From Hirudo medicinalis (taxonomy: Eukaryota; Annelida; Clitellata; Hirudinida; Hirudinidae), in NCBI GenBank assembly GCA_011800805.1, contig MPNW01000020.1, positions 53,223 through 117,222 of the forward strand: DNA of 64,000 nt. Direction: 5' to 3'. Under the pieces are notes generated by a model, which saw only the letters and a list, made by a program, of their open reading frames with translations, had not been told where the DNA came from and made no database searches. The translations under genes were made by a program, and so were the position numbers. Position 1 is the stretch's first letter. Each line of letters begins with the position of its first letter. Of this stretch, positions 46,501-59,000 are shown one piece after another.

Positions 46501-47484
46501 GGCTTCATCAAAGATATCCCACCAAATGAAATTGGCAGTACAATAGCAACTTCAAAGGTTAAAGTCATCAAATGGAAGAGGGCAGAGTTCACAAGTCTCC
46601 AAGATTATTTGAAGGCCAACCACATCTCAATTCCTCTCAGACATTTGCTCGGATATCTGGTTGCGTTCGATTTTTTCCAGCTTTTTAAAAGCCACATTTC
46701 AGGGGATTCCTATCCTGAAGGCATTGCCAGGCCAGAAAAGTGAGCAACATAAGTTGATCATGTTATTAGTTAAGTTGTTAATAACTTTTACTCAGAGTCC
46801 TTAAAGTGTCCAAGAAAAATGGTCTCGAAAGATATGATGTCAAGTGGCTTTTCATACGTTTGTTCCAATGTTATTTTTATTGTACTAATTTGTAACTTAT
46901 AATGAGGATCACCAGTTGATAAATAATGCAGCTGGAACTGAAAGCCTGAACCAAGAAGATCTTATTACCACTGAACAAAAAAACATATTTTGTGCTGCAT
47001 TCCCAAAGATAGCATCTAAGTTTGAAGGATGGAATCTGAAGAGTAGTAGTGATGATGATGATGACATCGTAAGAGATAAAGCCAACCAACTCGAAGAGTT
47101 TTGTCCAAGCGATGCACCTGGATCATCAAGTTGGTTTGGTTTGTTTATGACAATCAGTATTTGTAAACTGATATTTGATTACATCAGGCATATTCATTGA
47201 TGGATGACATTGTTATTCATAAGTGTTTTAGTAAATGTAGCAAAATTGCTTCATGACCATTCGCTTCATGTTGTGGCTCAAATTATCATTAATTATTTGC
47301 TTTCATTGATACAATAATGATTGCTGATTGACAACTTAAACCAGAAAAATGTATGAGGAATAAGAAAAGAGCCAGGAGGGACTCTGTTGAAACTCCAGCT
47401 TCCACCAGTAGCTCTGGTACAAAATCTACAGTGAAACAGTACTTTGTGGCAAGAAAGAAGTTGATCTTCGATGCTATTAAGTGA
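43566..47484 (+). CDS. GEN1-like XPG/Rad2-family protein with lost catalytic residues
   Basis: Plus-strand exons: 43566-43937, 44126-44227, about 44580-44902 (left edge uncertain), 46111-46222, 46495-46739, 46796 to about 46850, about 46914-47129 and about 47342-47484; most junctions fit in phase. The order follows GEN1, a Holliday-junction resolvase: N-block (KIVIDARVWYYEQ), I-block (FFVKCIELLQVMSIPYIE; then VDHCLTDDAEVFLHG), a helical middle (KVIKWKRAEFTSLQDYL ... LLGYLVAFDFFQLF), and a chromodomain-like strand (VLKVSKKNGLERYDVKW). The tail ends with a PIP-like TVKQYFVARKK. In active GEN1 the I-block reads GEAEAxCAxL; here it is NVPGLIAHL, so both glutamates are gone. The second aspartate of the LTxDxD motif is Glu. 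The MGV start and the LGCDY helix are also absent. It is probably a non-catalytic, possibly DNA-binding, relative. Confidence 0.7.
44903..46110. other. Intron of the GEN1-like gene
   Basis: 1.2 kb. At 45310-45930 there are stretches with few stops on both strands, but I could not align them with GEN1 or any other family. Confidence 0.4.
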
Positions 47485-48417
47485 AATCAAAGCAGCTTGC
47501 TCCACGCATCCTGTTCAATTCCCCCAATCATGCAGCAGCTTTGTAAGAAGTCGTTGTTTTGCTATTTCCAAGAAAAATATCCCTTGGATGCTTTATTGTT
47601 TTAGAATCTAAGTATTTGATGGATGGCATCAAGGAGTTACATTTTTAATCATGCATTGTTTAGCCATTAGTTGTCACTGCATTATCTCCACCAGCCTTTT
47701 GTTAGCTTTCAAGGATCAATAACACTTTCTTAAAAGCTACTTACTAATTGCCATTACAGCTGATATGTCGAGAATTTTTATTTTTGTTAAGAAATCAAAT
47801 GTGAACATTCTTGAATGGTAACCATCCTTACATATGTCAAGTATTTTAATTCTTGTTTGTATTGGATGGATGTGAACAACTGAAATGTAAACATGTATCA
47901 TCTATATATATTGATCAGCTGAGATTAATTTACGTTACATAAAAAACTTCCTCTCAGCAAGTTTTATGGGACAACCTTATGCCATGAGCACAGCACTTAT
48001 TTTAAATGTACATGTTCTTATGAAGACTTTGACAATTTTTATATTCTTGGACGAGAATCAAATGCCTTGATCGAAGACCCTTTCAGTTACAGCTGTAGGA
48101 GATTTTGGAATGTTTGGAATCGTTAAAAAAAACGCTACGTATTTGAGTTAAAATCACAAACATCGAAATTGCAACGCTAGGAGACAGCACAAAAATTTGG
48201 AAATTAGTGTTGTGCGATTACTTGTTGGGTTCGAACTTCGAGTGTACGTCGGGTTTGGTTAGCCTCATTTCAACCAATTAGGTTTGACAAGTAAAAGTTT
48301 AGGTCGATTTCTTGCGACGATTTTGGTGATAAATGTTAGGATGGCTTAAGTTAAGATCGCTCAGAACTAGCTCTTGTTAAGATCGTCCATCACTATTATT
48401 ATTAATTAAGGTCAATC
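47485..48417. other. 3' region of the GEN1-like gene
   Basis: AT-rich, with no coding frame recognised. Confidence 0.5.
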
Positions 48418-48723
48418 AATTAAATCTTAATATGTTCCTTCCATTCGGCGGGCTAGAGTCAGGATAACTAAAATTCCGAGCCGTTAAAGAATCTATTAAT
48501 TCAGTTAACGTATTTTGCACTTCGGATACAACTATTTCACTACAAAATATTTGAGCAATTGCAGTCCCCACCCCTGCCAGTTTGCCCCCTTGATATTTTT
48601 CTAAATCCGTATAATTCAGAAATAATAATAATTCAGAAATAATTTGTTGATCATAACACAGCTCCAATAAATTAGGAAAGCTTCCGACATCAACATTTGT
48701 GACATTTATAAGGTTCGATAACT
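48418..48723 (-). CDS. Unidentified terminal exon between GEN1-like and EP400-like genes
   Basis: Minus-strand frame of about 100 codons that starts just after a CTAAATTAG acceptor (about 48724) and ends at a stop at 48418. It reads LSNLINVTNVDVGSFPNLLE, then a helical stretch and GGKLAGVGTAIAQIF, and ends ILRFN. Balanced composition with alternating helices suggests part of a helical-repeat or adaptor protein, but I do not recognise it. No upstream exon is visible before 49430, and an upstream exon beyond that point would overlap the plus-strand EP400-like gene. Confidence 0.35.
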
Positions 48724-49430
48724 AATTTAGTAGTGCCTTTGCTTTCCTTATGTGTCTTTAGTACAAAAGCTGTTTATGATGTTTAATAAATATTTAAACA
48801 TAACTTGAAAATAACATAAAATAAACGTCAAATATGCTTAATGTAATTTTGGAGGAATTCTATCTCATCGGATGTTCTTTAGAGCATTATTTTATGGAAT
48901 ATAAGTTAATTTTTGTCAAGCTCAATGTAATACTTGCAAGTCAATAAATTTAAGAGATGTAGATAAGTCCACTTCGTTACGATAATATAAAAATTGTTAA
49001 ATATTTAAAGTTTAAGAAGAACGTGATCCCTGCGATGACCACGCCTCAATATTACATTGCTTTTTATTAAAATTAAATTATGCCGGTCCATTTAGCAATT
49101 GTTAAAAATTATTGTTACAACAAACTGCAGCATAAATATAATTTTAATTTTCAATGTTTTTAATATTTGCCTAATTAACATTATCGATGGAAAATGGCTT
49201 ACTAACAATGCCAAAAATATGTGCGACTGAAAGCTTCAGTGACGATTAATTGGATTTTCACGAACATATTGTGTAATTAATTTAGCTTTGCTGTAATTGA
49301 TAAGTCTTCTTTTATCAATTTTGATTTTGAGGATTTCAAATGAGTTTATTTACCCAAATGAATGCAGTTCAATTCGGAACGAAAAATTCTTTATTTAAGG
49401 AAATACATTTTTAAATACTAGGTAGCCACT
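48724..49430. other. Promoter region of the EP400-like gene
   Basis: AT-rich and without coding frames. The transcription start of the EP400-like gene must lie here or further left. No core motif stands out. Confidence 0.4.
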
Positions 49431-49990
49431 ATGGAGAAGTATAACATAAAGTCTAGTAGCCAGCAAATGCCATCATTTCTTCAAGCCATTGGGGCTGTTG
49501 CACCAAGGCAAAGTAGCGGATCTAATCAGAGATCAGGTTTGCTCAGTGGTTTGTGGAATTTACAAACCAAAATCATTACTAGTTAGTCTTTGCAATCAGA
49601 ATACATAAGAAAAGTTTAATTTTAGGATGCCATATATTTGATTGAAACATGGTGCAGTGTGACTGTTCCTTTGTTGTCATAGCCTGTAATGGAATGCAAC
49701 TGTATAATCTAATAGTCAGAGTGATTTGGATTTTTTTGTGATTATAGCATAAAAATATCAAAATTTCTTGCTTAAAGTCTAAGGGCCTTAAAGTGTAAGT
49801 ACGAGTTAGCTCAGAGGATTGCATTCCCATGAGTGATGATTTAAGCAACAGTTGTGTGTTGCGTTTGCAATCCAGCTTGCACTGCCACAAGACGCACCTG
49901 GGAGACGGAACCACATAACAGACTAAGCACCTCTGATGCTTACTTTTATGGCAATATATAAATGCACAATTATAATGATTGTTACTATTA

Positions 49991-50031
<41 letters not shown>

Positions 50032-53000
50032 ATAAGTATTATTATTATATTATCATTAAAAGTCATATTGTATTAATTTCATTTTCAGCAATTTATTTGT
50101 TGCAACCTTGAGATTATCCTACAGGCCTTAGAGATCATTAATCACTTGTTCAATTAGTTTTTCCTTCCAGGAGCAAACCAGTCTTCTTCCATGACTGGTG
50201 TTTATCACATCCAAGGGGGCTCCAGGCCGATTACATCCAATTCTCTAGGTCATCATCAACTTCTTTCAGAATCCACTTTCCAGGGTGGGAAAACTGTTCA
50301 CCATATGGGCCAAGTAAGTTTCCTGACATGATTTTATTACCATTTGAAAATGCATATTTGTTTTTTATTAAAACATTTAAATGCTCTATGAAGAATTTTA
50401 TAATAAGAAATATTTTATTATTGTTTGATTTGGGCAAGGGGAAGCCTTTATCTTTGATTCGACAATAATTTGTCTAAATTTTGTAGTCTAGTGTTACAAA
50501 AACGAAAATCAAAGAGCCGGCAGTTGTCAAAATAGAGGTAGGACTGAATCCAGCCGTTCAAAAGAAGCAGAGAAGGTCAAGCAGTAGCGGTGATGGTCCC
50601 ACAAGGTAGATTCCACATTAGTTCGCTTCATTCATAATGCTTACCTAATATATCAAAGATTTGTATGCATGTTATTTGGTTTTACATCTTGCTGGCCGTT
50701 CTGCCCGGCATTGCTTGGGACGAAGCAGAATATTTTATGCGAGAATTTAATTGTCGTACTTATTAAGTTGGGTTAGTTCGTTTCATGACGAGGTTTGGCA
50801 ACATTTAATTTAATTTAAATGTTATATTTAATAAAATAATATTTATATTATAATAATATATTTATGTATAATTTAATAATTTATCAATATTTATCGTAAT
50901 AAATTATATTATAATATTTAAATTTAGTAGACTTTTAATAGATTAACACTAAGCTGCTATTAAGTTATATGAAACTTTGTTCCAATTTAAGATTTGGATC
51001 AGAGTCAACTTCGCAGGATCTCATTTCTCCACCTGTGAAGAAGATAAAGTTGGAGATTGGGGATGCAGGCATCTGGGAGACAAAGAAGGAATCGGAAGAA
51101 GCTTTAATCGGCGGAGTCGTTGGAAACGATGGCGTCTCGAATTACGACGAGGACGACGACGACATCTGTCCCGTCGATTATAAATCAAGGTAAGCGACAG
51201 AGACTGTGCTGTTGTGATTTCGTGTTATTTGAAATACTGAATTGGGAATATTTAATTTGACACCTAAAATGTGTTTGAAGAATTTAAGAAAATATTCATT
51301 AATGAAAGATAATAAGTTAGCATTAATTCAGTTTTTTAATTTATTAACTGAGAAATAGTAATCCTACAGTATCAGGCAGTGTAAGTCTTGATAAATCGCT
51401 TATTTATAAATAGCTTAATTTATGTTAATTAGATGATTATAGAATAACAATCACTTATTTTGATGGACACTTAAAGTTTTTAACCGACCCGCAGGTGTGT
51501 AATCTTATTAGAAGAGCAGATGCAGAACATTGTTAAGAACTTCAAGGCATGTGCCATGGAATTGTTCTACTTGGAAAATGATGGAGATATTCTGGATTAC
51601 TCAAATTGGCTCAAAAAACCTAATTCACACCTGGATGACTACCTGGACAAGACAGCTGCACAGCATGATATGAGCATCAGGGGAATTGAGAGCGAGGAGG
51701 TAATGTTTATTTTTTGACGTATCGACACTTGGAACATCTGTAATATACATTACAGCAGTATGTTTCTAGGCTAGGAAGTGTCTGTGAAAGACATTTTGAT
51801 TGTTCTTTTCTTTCTTCCTAGCAATAATATTAGCAAAACTTTAAAAGGTTACTAACATTGTTTTTTTTTGTTCATTTAATTAAAGTCCTTTGCACAACTA
51901 AATTTGGACTCCTTAATCACTATTAAGGATGAGATAATCATAATAACAACAACAACAATGATGATGATGATTATTATTATTATGGTGGTGATGGTGATTA
52001 TTATTAGTAATAATGATAATAATATTAACAACAATAACAACAACAATAATAATAGTAAGGTCTGCACTTGCAGGATTGCTAAGCATGGAGCTCATCTTCA
52101 AAGAATTCTTTAATCTTATATTTCTTAAGAGTTTGCCTGAGCTGAGCATATTAATAATAATATGATTTATCCTGCTCACATGTTTGAAATTAGTATTAAT
52201 TTATTACAGTATTACTGTGACTGAAATGTTTACAATTAAACATTATTGTTATTAAGGCCAAGATTTTCACATCTGGATCAGGGACATTGCCCACCGTCAC
52301 TCCTGTGGCAATCTCAAAGAAGCTTCCAGCTGCAATAGCAGCTCTTCAGCTGAAGCAACTGGAATCATCAGGTAAAATTTCAGATTTTCTGCTACATATT
52401 TTTTCTGATTCTAAATTTAAGAAAGCTTTTGTCTCCTTGAAAGTTACTGATCTGATTAAAGATAATGGCAGTCATGGTAACAAATTTCAATTTCATTATG
52501 GCGTTGATAAATATGGATGACATTGTCGATTTTATTTGGAGCCGACGAGTTAATATTTTTGAGCTTCTGTTTTCTCTGTTTTCTGTTCATCAACTTCTCT
52601 TTGAATATTGGCAAATCTTCTTCAAGGCTCTTTATGTTTTCTTTACGGTGGCAGAGAGTCACGCAAAAAGATTTGTCGGGGGCTTCCACAGCGTGGTGTA
52701 TGGCCGCGTTCAGCCTCAGCCGAAGAACACGACGTCTGCGCCTCTCGCTCCAGGTGATGCTGTTTCCATGGAGATGATGTTTGCTTAAAGGCACCATTTC
52801 CATATCATTTGCTAGTAATAGTTGTTGCTGCCTCGCTATTTCCCTTGGTGTTGGAATGCCATCTTAGTGTTGTTCAGTTCATTTTCTGTTATCACATGGT
52901 GGTGCCATCACCACCAATAGATTCTGTTTTGGCATGTAGATATTTGTATAACAGTTGGAGGATAATTATAGATTTTGTATTTTAATTAGAATTATTTTAT

Positions 53001-56000
53001 TACAACATTTCTTTGCATTCTCTTTGATTCTCAAGGTTCTCTTTTCTTTTATGGACATCCCACATCAATGTTTCATCTTTTATTTTATTTGAGAATTTAC
53101 CTTAATATGTTAACGGAGCAAAGACAACATTATTATTTCTGTTAATTTTAGACTTGCATGACATGTCCATCAAAATATTAAGCTGGTTTTATTTTGTTAG
53201 CATCTTTGTCTTAACTTTAATTCCAATTAGAAATTGACATGACTTAAAGGACTTTTTCCTTATCAAGCTATTGGCTACTGCCAATAAGAAAATATTTGCT
53301 CAACCATCACAGGGTCCTGCATGGTGTTAATTTGATACTTAATTATATAAATTCATATACAATTTCATGATTCCACTGAGCATATATAAATTTATATAAA
53401 TTAATTAAATTTCTCTCAGACTTATTCCTTCCATTTTACTGGTTACATATGCTTAGTTATGACCAGTTTAGCTGTAAACATATGTTTGAACATTGATATT
53501 GAAAAATCATTCCTCAGATCTAATAGGTTGCACTGGATCAATTAATGACAATTGTGATTGACTGCTCGTCCAGCTTGCACATAAGTGTTTTTAATCACAA
53601 TAAATAATCATTAAGCTTAAAATTGGTTTTTGGGGAGATGAATTAAATAATTTGATTTCTGGCATGTGATTCGATCGTTTGAATTCTGAATTGAGACTAA
53701 GCAACTAACTGATCATTGCATTGTCAGTTGGTTTCTTTTATTTCATGCAGATTGGTGAGTGAAGCATGCCATTTCTGATGTGCAATTTTCCTGACTAATT
53801 TTATCAAAATCAAACAATTAAAGGATTAATTAATTAATTGATATTGTTGCATATTTCGTAATTATCCGACATTATTTGCATTGATAAATAGCTGTGTTTC
53901 TCCGAAAATAAGATCTTAACATTAAATTTTACTGCCAGAGATGCATTAGGGCTTATTTTCAGGGGATGTCTTAGTTTTTCACATGCATTTTTTTAATACA
54001 ATATCATCATTTATTTGTACATATAATACTAGTAAAATACCACTCTTATAAAACAGTGACCACTCCACATGCACACATACATACACACATAAACACACAC
54101 ACACACACACACATATATATATCTATATATACACATATATATATATATAAACACAAAAGGCTTCATCAATTTTTGCTGTTTGAACTTAAATAATTAAATA
54201 TATGCATAATTATAAGCTAGATTCAACACATTTCATAAAATTCATTTACATGATGTGTGTTGCTAAATGTATCCGTCTGGCTAATGATCTTAACTGGGTC
54301 TTAATTGTGGTTAGGTCTTGTTTTTGGAGAAACACATTAACAATAGTACACATATTTGTATGAGGAATTCATTACAGGTTTATTGTTTGATTCCCTTATT
54401 GTGATAGTCAACATTTTTGTTAGGTGGCATACCGCTCAGTACCACGGCTGCGACCACTACAATCGGTTCTCCCACTCCCCTGAATACCTCCTGCAATGAG
54501 AATGCATCCAGTTCCAGCAAGACCACATCCATTGTGACAGGTGCCCTAGGATTGGGATCAAATCATGGTAGTCTTGTCAGACCCATACCAATTGTGGCCG
54601 TGCCCTCATCAGCAGCTGGGTAGGACATTAGCATTGGGCATAACAATATTCATTAATATTTTATAATTTCTTGTTAATTTGAAAGAAATTTAAATTTATA
54701 TATAAATTTGGTATTATTATTAGATATTTATATAGATATATAAATTTAAATCTACTTACAGTTAAGTGGTTGACGTTATTAATCCTTATCAGTCTTCTTG
54801 CCGATCCCGTTCTGCCTTCTCATTCTCCCGTCCGACGCGATTCGATGGCCGTCATCACTGCAGCCTCTGTTGTAACCACTTCTGTTATTGGTTCAAGCAG
54901 ACTGACAAGCTCTTTCCATGGTACTAACCAAGTGCAATCTACCCAAGAAGCTCCAGTTGAGTTAGCCAAGCAGGTCTGCAATTTATAATTCACGACTAAT
55001 GACTGATGATAATGGCCACGATTTACTGCGGTGATAGGAAGCGAAGGTTCTGTCGCGCGTTGCCGAACTTCGGAAGCAAGGGATGTGGTCCCTGAACAGG
55101 CTCCCGAAAATACTGGAACCAGAAAGATCAAAAAGCCATTGGGACATGCTTCTTAAAGAAATGGAGTGGATGGCTGTGGACTTTGCCCAAGAAAGAAGAT
55201 GGAAGATTGCTTGCTCATCTATGGTTAGACTATTGCCGTCATTACATTGTTGCTTTTGTTGCCATTATGATTCCATAACTCCTTTTTGCTTTGAACAGGT
55301 TGCATGTTCAGTCATCAGAAGTGAAGCAATTACAAAAAGGAATGTGAGAAGGAGGAGAGAAGAGAAGAAAAAAATTGACATGGCCTCGTACATGGCTCGC
55401 ATAGTAGAAGAATTTTGGCTCGACTCGCAGGAGGTCGGTCGGCAAACCTCGGAGCTTAATTTTTTAAGTTTACACATGAAGAATATTGCATTAGAAATTG
55501 AGATATTTGAGACATTTTAGTAATTTTTATGTCGACTTTTGTGATTCATTCGAATAGGTAATATGTTATATAATATTTACCATATTACAATCTATAAATA
55601 AATTTCATTTTGCCATATTTTGTGCAACATTTGAAAGCTTTCTGATTTCGAGAAAATCCTATAGCTATTGAAATTGTTCTTTGTGCCGTAAACATTAATA
55701 GAACTTTTAATAGAATATTTTATAAAGTTGGATATTATTTGATACATTACAATTATTTTATTAATATTAACGATATTCATGAGTATTATAAAAAATAAGA
55801 ACTCGTGATTATTCTGACTTTTATTTCTTCACCAAAATTTGTTCTGATTGACACTTATTCATTTGTTCCAGGAGTATTTGTTCAAAAATTATCACAACAT
55901 GGAAAAGGATTGCAAACAGGTGCTTGAGAATATAATAGCCACAACATCGAAAGTTTATTTGGAGTCTGAAAGGAATCTCATCTCCAACATTGATGTGAGT

Positions 56001-59000
56001 TGTAGAACTGCTGATTTACAGGCCTTATATTCAAGTCAACCTGACAACATGTGCTTTTCTTTCAAGCCCAACCTATGTCATGTGCCCTCAGAATCAGGTG
56101 AAAGTGATGACCATGAGCAGGAGATTAAAGATCTCTTGAGTTCAGGTGAAATTCATGCATCTCTGGTGACAATCAACAATTTAACTAATTATCATGTCGA
56201 CTCAAATTCAGCGGAGTGGCCCATCGACAATGTCTTCAAGCAATTTTACCCAAAAATGTTCACCGAAGAGGATGAAGTTAATTTTGGTGATGCTGATTGT
56301 CAAACCAAATCTAATGAAGGATGCAATGTCGATGGTTACGAAAGCGGTCGGGACGACGGTGCCGGGGGAGACTTCGAGCCCCTGCATTGCTCTGATCCCA
56401 GTCTCTCTGGCACCAACCTTGATCTCTTCAAGGGCGAATTGAAGGAGTTGCAGTCTATGGGACCTAGAAAAGGTTGATTTTCTGATTATTTCTGTTGATA
56501 CTTTTTTTAAATGTTTTTGTAATTCATGCATCTCTGGTCTGGATCAAGGTTAATGCCTCTCAAAAGCATTATTGCTTATGGATGTATTGAAATCAGAATT
56601 ATATGAATTTAGACACTGCAGCCAAATACTCAGTATAATCTAAGATAAATTATTTGGAAATATTTATTAGTTTTCAATTAACAGAATCACATGCTTTTTC
56701 AGGCCTAATTGGAGCAGATAGAACAGTGAGGAACTATGCAAGTCTTGATGACTTCCTATCAGATATTCCAGTCAAGAACAGTGATGAGGTATTTGAGCAG
56801 TACAATTTGTACAACTATCTTAGCCAATGGAATTTATAGCATCAATAATAACAACATTTAGAGGAATTAGAGAATAGATGCTTTTAATAAGATAAATCAA
56901 TGCTAATACTTTAAAACAAGTAAGCAATTCTTGTCATGTTTGTATTGAAGTCTTATACTAATCTTTGTTGTGTACAGGTTCTTGATCTGCTCCATAATGG
57001 TCTTTTCTCTGGGGTAACCACTCTGAGACCATATCAGGTTTCCAGTGCAGCCAGGTTATCAAAATTTTGGTTGCAAGGAATTCCCTTCCTGGAAGTAAGG
57101 GATCCAGGTCTGGGCACAAAACTCTTGGTGGCTTTCCACTTTTCAACTCTGGCTTTCAATTATCAAGAATGGGGCTGTCATCTTGTAGTCATTAAGGAAA
57201 AGAGGGATCTCTTTTCGTGGCGATCAAGTTTTGCAAAATTTGCACCCTCACTAAGGGTGAAGGTTGCAGTTGATTTGAAAGGATTCGACAATTGCTTCAT
57301 CAATAGCTCTATTGAGGTACTGATATGGTTTTTGTATTGAATCTAGTTTTCATTGTAACTAGAGCCCCTGTCGGTTTGTGCTCGGCGACCCCTTTTCAAA
57401 GAAATTTTTCTTCAATGCCCCCACAAAATAACACAAAAAAGCGACCATTGAGGAATAGCAGGGATATAGTTTCAGTTTTTTTTTTCAATGGAGCGAACCC
57501 TTTTTAGTTGTAAATGTCAGGGAAGCTGCAGCTCTTCTGCTATTGCTTCTCCAGAATACTGCTCACCTCTCCAGTGCTCAGTGGTACTGCCCACTATGGG
57601 AACCACTGATTTAGAGTATATGAAACTAGCTTTGTTTAAAAAATTATCGAAATTAAAATAGTTATAGATGTGCTGTGTAATTTGAACAATGGCTGTAACA
57701 TTCTATTTTTAATCATGTCTTCCTTAAGGATGCAGCAAAGAACTTTAATGTGCTTGTGACATGTTGTGATCACTTCAGACAGCACTTTGTGATTTATGAA
57801 AAGTTCAAATGGAAAACCTTGGTCCTGGATAAGGTAAGTGGTTGGATAGACTTTTTGAAATAAGGCTTAGGCACTATTTAAATGCTTTAATGTCTCCCAT
57901 GACGTACTATAAATTTCTGAATATATTTATAAGGCAGACAAAAATGTTTCTAGGTTGCTGATCTGGATTCAAGAAATATCAGTTTCAACACATTTTCCTA
58001 TTTGAACCACAATCACCTAGTCATGTTTTTTGATGCTGCTTCAGTGCCATCTGAAGTATTTAGGCTCCTGCCTCAGGATGGAAATGATGACGATGGAAGG
58101 ATGGATGAAGGAAGGTTACTTTCAGAACCATTCTTGGAACTGATAAGCTTCATATTAAAGGAAAGTATCTCCGACGTCGATCTTTCTGGCAAGAACTACT
58201 CTAACTGGCAAGGAGAACTGACATCTCAGGATGCTTCAAAAAATATTTCAAGTTTTCGCTTTACGATGGATGAAGCTGCAAATGTATGTTATTTTGAATT
58301 AGTCTATTTAGTTAAAATTGGGTTATCTTCCTGTATTACCAAGAAAAAGGTGATTGACCAATTGTTGTTGTTGTTTGGATTTAAAAGGTGTTCAGGCTGT
58401 TGTGTTCCTACATTACCAAGAAAAAGGTGATCAACCAATTACAGACTTTGAATATTCTTACACTGGCCTCCACATTGCCTGCCAAACAGGCCTTGATATA
58501 CAATGAGGGATTTGGAGCTCTTCTTGAGGAGAGGTTGTGTTCCAATTGTCATTATTTGTTGATTGTCGTAAGTTTAGTTATGGTCAGGTATTTTTGTTAT
58601 ATTTCAACAATTTAAACACTTATGTCATGTTGGAACCGACAGCATATCCTTAACTAGAGCAATGTTAAGATGTTCAACATTGATCAATATTTATTCTGAT
58701 TGCTGCTGTGTAATGTTTAGCCCTGACGTGACATCTCCTGAGTTTCTTCACCAAGTTAATGAACTCTACAACACCTGTGCCCACTTAGATGTTTTTGATG
58801 TTGTAACTGATCAGTTAGCTGCTCTGTCTTCTTGCCTGGGGGATTCTATGAACTCTCACTTGTTCCCATCATTGTTGGACATTGGCAATGGAAAAATGAA
58901 AGATTATGTAAACATTAATTCTTTTTTTATATTTTTTATTTCTTGTAATTAGTGTAACTGATGTTGCTCAAAATTTAATTTATTACAGTAATTACTGTCA

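Larger units (their letters stand above)
52372..54423. other. EP400-like intron 6
   Basis: 2.05 kb. The first 430 bases hold an antisense frame described separately. The rest is AT-rich, with a CA/TA dinucleotide tract at 54085-54150. Confidence 0.6.

Noticed and set aside
51876..52179. Leu/Ile- and Asn/His-rich frames on both strands
   Set aside because: Triplet microsatellite translated in several frames inside an intron.
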